Made by a program: the position numbers and the translations under genes. Shown piece after piece: positions 6,031 to 7,367 of a stretch of DNA of 7,367 bases. How positions within the stretch are numbered: position 1 is the first letter of the stretch; every line of letters begins with the position of its first letter. The notes beneath the pieces were generated by a model that worked only from the letters and a program-made list of their open reading frames with translations, was not told where the DNA came from and did no database searches. This DNA comes from Rhodobacterales bacterium (GTDB lineage Bacteria > Pseudomonadota > Alphaproteobacteria > Rhodobacterales > Rhodobacteraceae), in assembly GCA_025357355.1 (NCBI GenBank), contig JANXPK010000318.1, positions 1 through 7,367 on the forward strand, read 5' to 3'.

Positions 6031-6079
6031 ACGGAATGGCTGCCGCATTGATAGAGCTAAGCGACGCCCCAGCAGGTTG

Positions 6080-6098
6080 AAAAATGTCGCAGCGCAAC
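6080..6098 (-). terminator. Weak terminator after the 61-residue protein gene
   Basis: On the minus strand GTTGC pairs with GCGAC (5 bp with one G-T pair, 3-base loop) directly after the gene's TAG. It is followed by A and then TTTTT (6080-6084). The stem is short, so the call is tentative. Confidence 0.4.
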
Positions 6099-6100
6099 TT

Positions 6101-6286
6101 CTAGTGGTGTGAACTGAAGTCTAGTCCAGCAAAAAGGTTTTCAACAGCTTGCTGCTTTCGTTCAGGAGACGATACCTTCGCTACCCCTTGAGGTTGCGGT
6201 GCCCGTACCATCGGGGGCACCTCAAGATCCCGGCGCGGTTGTGGGTCGATCGTCAGCTTGGGCAACGGCCTCTCCTCGTTAGGCAT
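6101..6286 (-). CDS. Small proline-rich hypothetical protein coupled to the proteasome-like gene
   Basis: This 61-residue protein starts MPNEERPLPKLTIDPQPRRD and ends AVENLFAGLDFSSHH. I do not recognise the family. It is rich in Pro (PLP, PQP, VPP, APQPQ), has no hydrophobic segment or cysteine, and is probably largely disordered, with a possible short helix near PERKQQAVENLFAGL (41-55). I chose ATG 6286 over an in-frame ATG at 6355. ATG 6286 has GGAG 7 bases upstream, and its first 8 bases overlap the end of the proteasome-like gene (ATGCCTAA), a typical layout for translational coupling. Earlier starts would overlap that gene by up to 77 bases and add a segment that merely shadows it. The coupling suggests a partner, substrate or regulator of the hydrolase. 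Its size recalls the protein tag Pup, but it lacks the C-terminal Gly-Gly-Gln/Glu and is not acidic, so no such role is claimed. Confidence 0.7.
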   Translation of the reverse strand: MPNEERPLPKLTIDPQPRRDLEVPPMVRAPQPQGVAKVSSPERKQQAVENLFAGLDFSSHH

Positions 6287-7127
6287 GGTTCGTCTCCAAA
6301 GGATTGAGGGCGGGGGAGTAGAAGTGCTTACGGGATACCCATTTGAAATTTTCATGCTTGGTGATCGTAGCGATGTCTATGCTACCACCAACAGTGTTAC
6401 TGCCTGGTAGGAAACGCACGAACTGTTTCGTGGTTTCCGCAAGAAAATGCGCGAGTTCGATAGCATCCATGGTGGGCATCGCCGGATTGGCTAGTTCGAC
6501 CTGAGTGTATCGACCGATCTCGGCTATGGCCTGCGGCAATGTTTGCGGGGAGATTCCGCCAGCAACAAGGGCCTTGCCAAGTTCTTGGCTGTAGCCAAGC
6601 ACCAAGCGATTGATCGCTTCTGGTGCGCCTCCCCATCCTAGGCTTGACGGTACGTCTTTCCCTGCATCGCACAGGGCCTCGCTGCAAACACCATTGTCGA
6701 TTTGGAATCGCCAGATTTCTCCGAGGTCTTCGCCCGAAGAGTACCCGCCGATCCAGTACTGGAAGCTCCCGATTGGAGACGGGTTGAGCTTCGCAAACCT
6801 TTCCTCAAAGAAAAATTTCCGCGCCTGCCTAGTGACTTGCTCTATCGTGTAGTTGTGGGGGTCGATGAAATATTCACTTCCATCCCCGCCCAATAGCGCC
6901 CTAAAATCCTTGGTCACAGTCGAGATCGACGAGGGACCAAAATTTCCCATGCCAGCAGTCATGGCAGCGATGGGGAGTCCCTTCTTTAGGTTGAAGAGTT
7001 TGTTCGCATGGTCGTATGTGTTGACCGTCACCTGAGTACCGTCGGGCAGCGCAGCTTGAAGCGAAGTCGTACTGTCAGCGGCAAAAACGATGCAGTCTTG
7101 CACCTTGACTGCGACACAGATCGTCAT
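6279..7127 (-). CDS. Proteasome-like Ntn-hydrolase, uncharacterised
   Basis: This 282-residue protein begins MTICVAVKVQDCIVFAADS, the first two strands of a proteasome beta-type fold. After Met removal, Thr would be the N-terminal nucleophile, as in HslV and Anbu, with no propeptide. Asp18 (AADS) falls exactly at the proteasome Asp17 position. Lys43 in NKLFNL replaces Lys33 of the K-I-F motif, shifted by an insertion of about 9 residues. MTAGMGNFG (56-64), WIGGYSSGEDLGEIWRFQIDNG (125-146) and LGWGGAPEAINRLVLGY (163-179) resemble the corresponding proteasome segments. The C-terminal third (about 200-282) is longer than in HslV and includes FLPGSNTVGG and DIATITKHENFKWV. There is no signal peptide, so it is probably cytosolic. 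ATG 7127 has AGAGGG upstream, and a promoter lies at 7153-7181. No AAA+ unfoldase or Anbu-operon gene is in view. The fold is well supported, but peptidase activity, assembly and substrate are unknown. Confidence 0.85.
   Translation of the reverse strand: MTICVAVKVQDCIVFAADSTTSLQAALPDGTQVTVNTYDHANKLFNLKKGLPIAAMTAGMGNFGPSSISTVTKDFRALLGGDGSEYFIDPHNYTIEQVTRQARKFFFEERFAKLNPSPIGSFQYWIGGYSSGEDLGEIWRFQIDNGVCSEALCDAGKDVPSSLGWGGAPEAINRLVLGYSQELGKALVAGGISPQTLPQAIAEIGRYTQVELANPAMPTMDAIELAHFLAETTKQFVRFLPGSNTVGGSIDIATITKHENFKWVSRKHFYSPALNPLETNHA
6294..6297 (-). promoter_or_regulatory. Ribosome-binding site deciding the 61-residue protein start
   Basis: GGAG lies 7 bases upstream of ATG 6286, within the last codons of the preceding gene. 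It is the only good Shine-Dalgarno near the possible starts, and it supports the short form of the protein. Confidence 0.65.
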
Positions 7128-7152
7128 GAACAGGTCCCTCTAAGTTCTTGCA

Positions 7153-7181
7153 ATTAAATCAGAAAAAAACGCTTGACTCAA
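7153..7181 (-). promoter_or_regulatory. Putative promoter of the proteasome-like operon
   Basis: TTGAGT (7176-7181) and TTTAAT (7153-7158) on the minus strand match the sigma-70 hexamers at 4 and 5 of 6 bases and are spaced by exactly 17 bp. The start point would be near 7146, leaving a leader of about 19 bases with the AGAGGG ribosome-binding site (7136-7141). Confidence 0.55.
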
Positions 7182-7191
7182 CAAATTATAA

Positions 7192-7253
7192 TGATTCGAT
7201 ATCAGTGGGTTGCCTTGCTCGTGCTCATAACGGGTCTTGATGGCATCGAATCA
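7192..7253. repeat. 9-bp inverted repeat upstream of the proteasome-like operon
   Basis: TGATTCGAT (7192-7200) and its exact complement ATCGAATCA (7245-7253) face each other across 44 bp. A second pair, TCAGTG (7202-7207) and CACTGA (7252-7257), overlaps the same arms. The left arm lies 11 bp upstream of the putative -35 box, so a regulator-binding role is possible but unproven. Confidence 0.4.
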
Positions 7254-7347
7254 CTGACAAGAACAAGTCACGGAACGCGATCGCTGCAGCCACCATTTGT
7301 TCATAGGACGGGCCGCCTTTTGTGTTCGAAGCGGTTTGATCCGACAT
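7225..7347 (-). CDS. Possible small protein or 3' end of a gene entering from the right
   Basis: An open frame of 40 codons starts MSDQTASNTKGGPSYEQM and ends RCHQDPL before TGA (7225-7227). The frame is also open upstream of this ATG to the window edge, so it may be the tail of a longer gene. The sequence, with an amphipathic stretch MVAAAIAFRDLFLSVI, reads like protein, but the only Shine-Dalgarno-like bases (GGGGA) abut the ATG. The opposite strand is also open here from 7191 to the edge, so coding status is uncertain. I recognise no family. Confidence 0.3.
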   Translation of the reverse strand: MSDQTASNTKGGPSYEQMVAAAIAFRDLFLSVIRCHQDPL

Positions 7348-7367
7348 TCCCCAAGTGTCCTGCCATT

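Noticed and set aside
7191..7367. Plus-strand open frame from ATG 7191 to the window edge (59 codons, hydrophobic start MIRYQWVALLVLITG)
   Set aside because: No Shine-Dalgarno lies upstream, the later residues look like a random shadow translation, and it opposes the equally open minus frame. It cannot be judged without sequence to the right.
6080..7367. CRISPR array, insertion sequence or integrase in the low-GC segment
   Set aside because: I found no regularly spaced repeats, transposase motifs or terminal inverted repeats there.

Overview
The window looks like a chromosomal piece of a GC-rich alphaproteobacterium, most likely of the Rhodobacteraceae/Rhodobacterales. This rests on the Rieske and cytochrome b sequences, whose haem-ligand numbering matches what I recall for Rhodobacter capsulatus. 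It also rests on the one-cysteine (C-minus) ribosomal protein L36 and on a DNA polymerase IV with an N-terminal Cys4 extension. No database search was run, so all assignments come from recognised motifs.

Left part (1-2453, all minus strand). The pet (fbc) operon for the cytochrome bc1 complex starts here: petA (Rieske protein, GTG start) is followed 11 bp later by petB (cytochrome b), which runs off the left edge with 350 residues visible. Upstream of petA lie a plausible promoter and then a YibF-like glutathione S-transferase.

Centre (2519-4491). A PaiB-type FMN-binding gene carries an in-frame TAG exactly where the family motif normally has Gln. The frame then continues for 31 more family-like residues, so this is a recent nonsense mutation or a sequencing error. 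A strong terminator separates it from rpmJ (L36), which lies downstream of tRNA-Val(GAC). A promoter-like pair and an unexplained terminator-like hairpin sit upstream of the tRNA. A divergent N-formylglutamate amidohydrolase family gene follows on the plus strand.

Right part (4492-5926). DNA polymerase IV (dinB) lies on the minus strand, convergent with the amidohydrolase gene. A 13-bp perfect stem-loop just past its stop probably terminates it.

Far right (about 5985-7367). A 40-bp tract with only 4 G/C bases marks a change in composition. Beyond it is a two-gene, translationally coupled minus-strand unit. The first gene encodes a 282-residue proteasome-fold (Ntn-hydrolase) protein with Thr2, Asp18 and Lys43 in place of the proteasome Thr1/Asp17/Lys33 triad. 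The second encodes a 61-residue proline-rich protein whose ATG overlaps the end of the first gene. It has its own promoter and Shine-Dalgarno and no ATPase partner in view. It is the best candidate here for an undescribed system: a stand-alone proteasome-like hydrolase with a small companion protein. A short open frame at the right edge may be the end of another gene.
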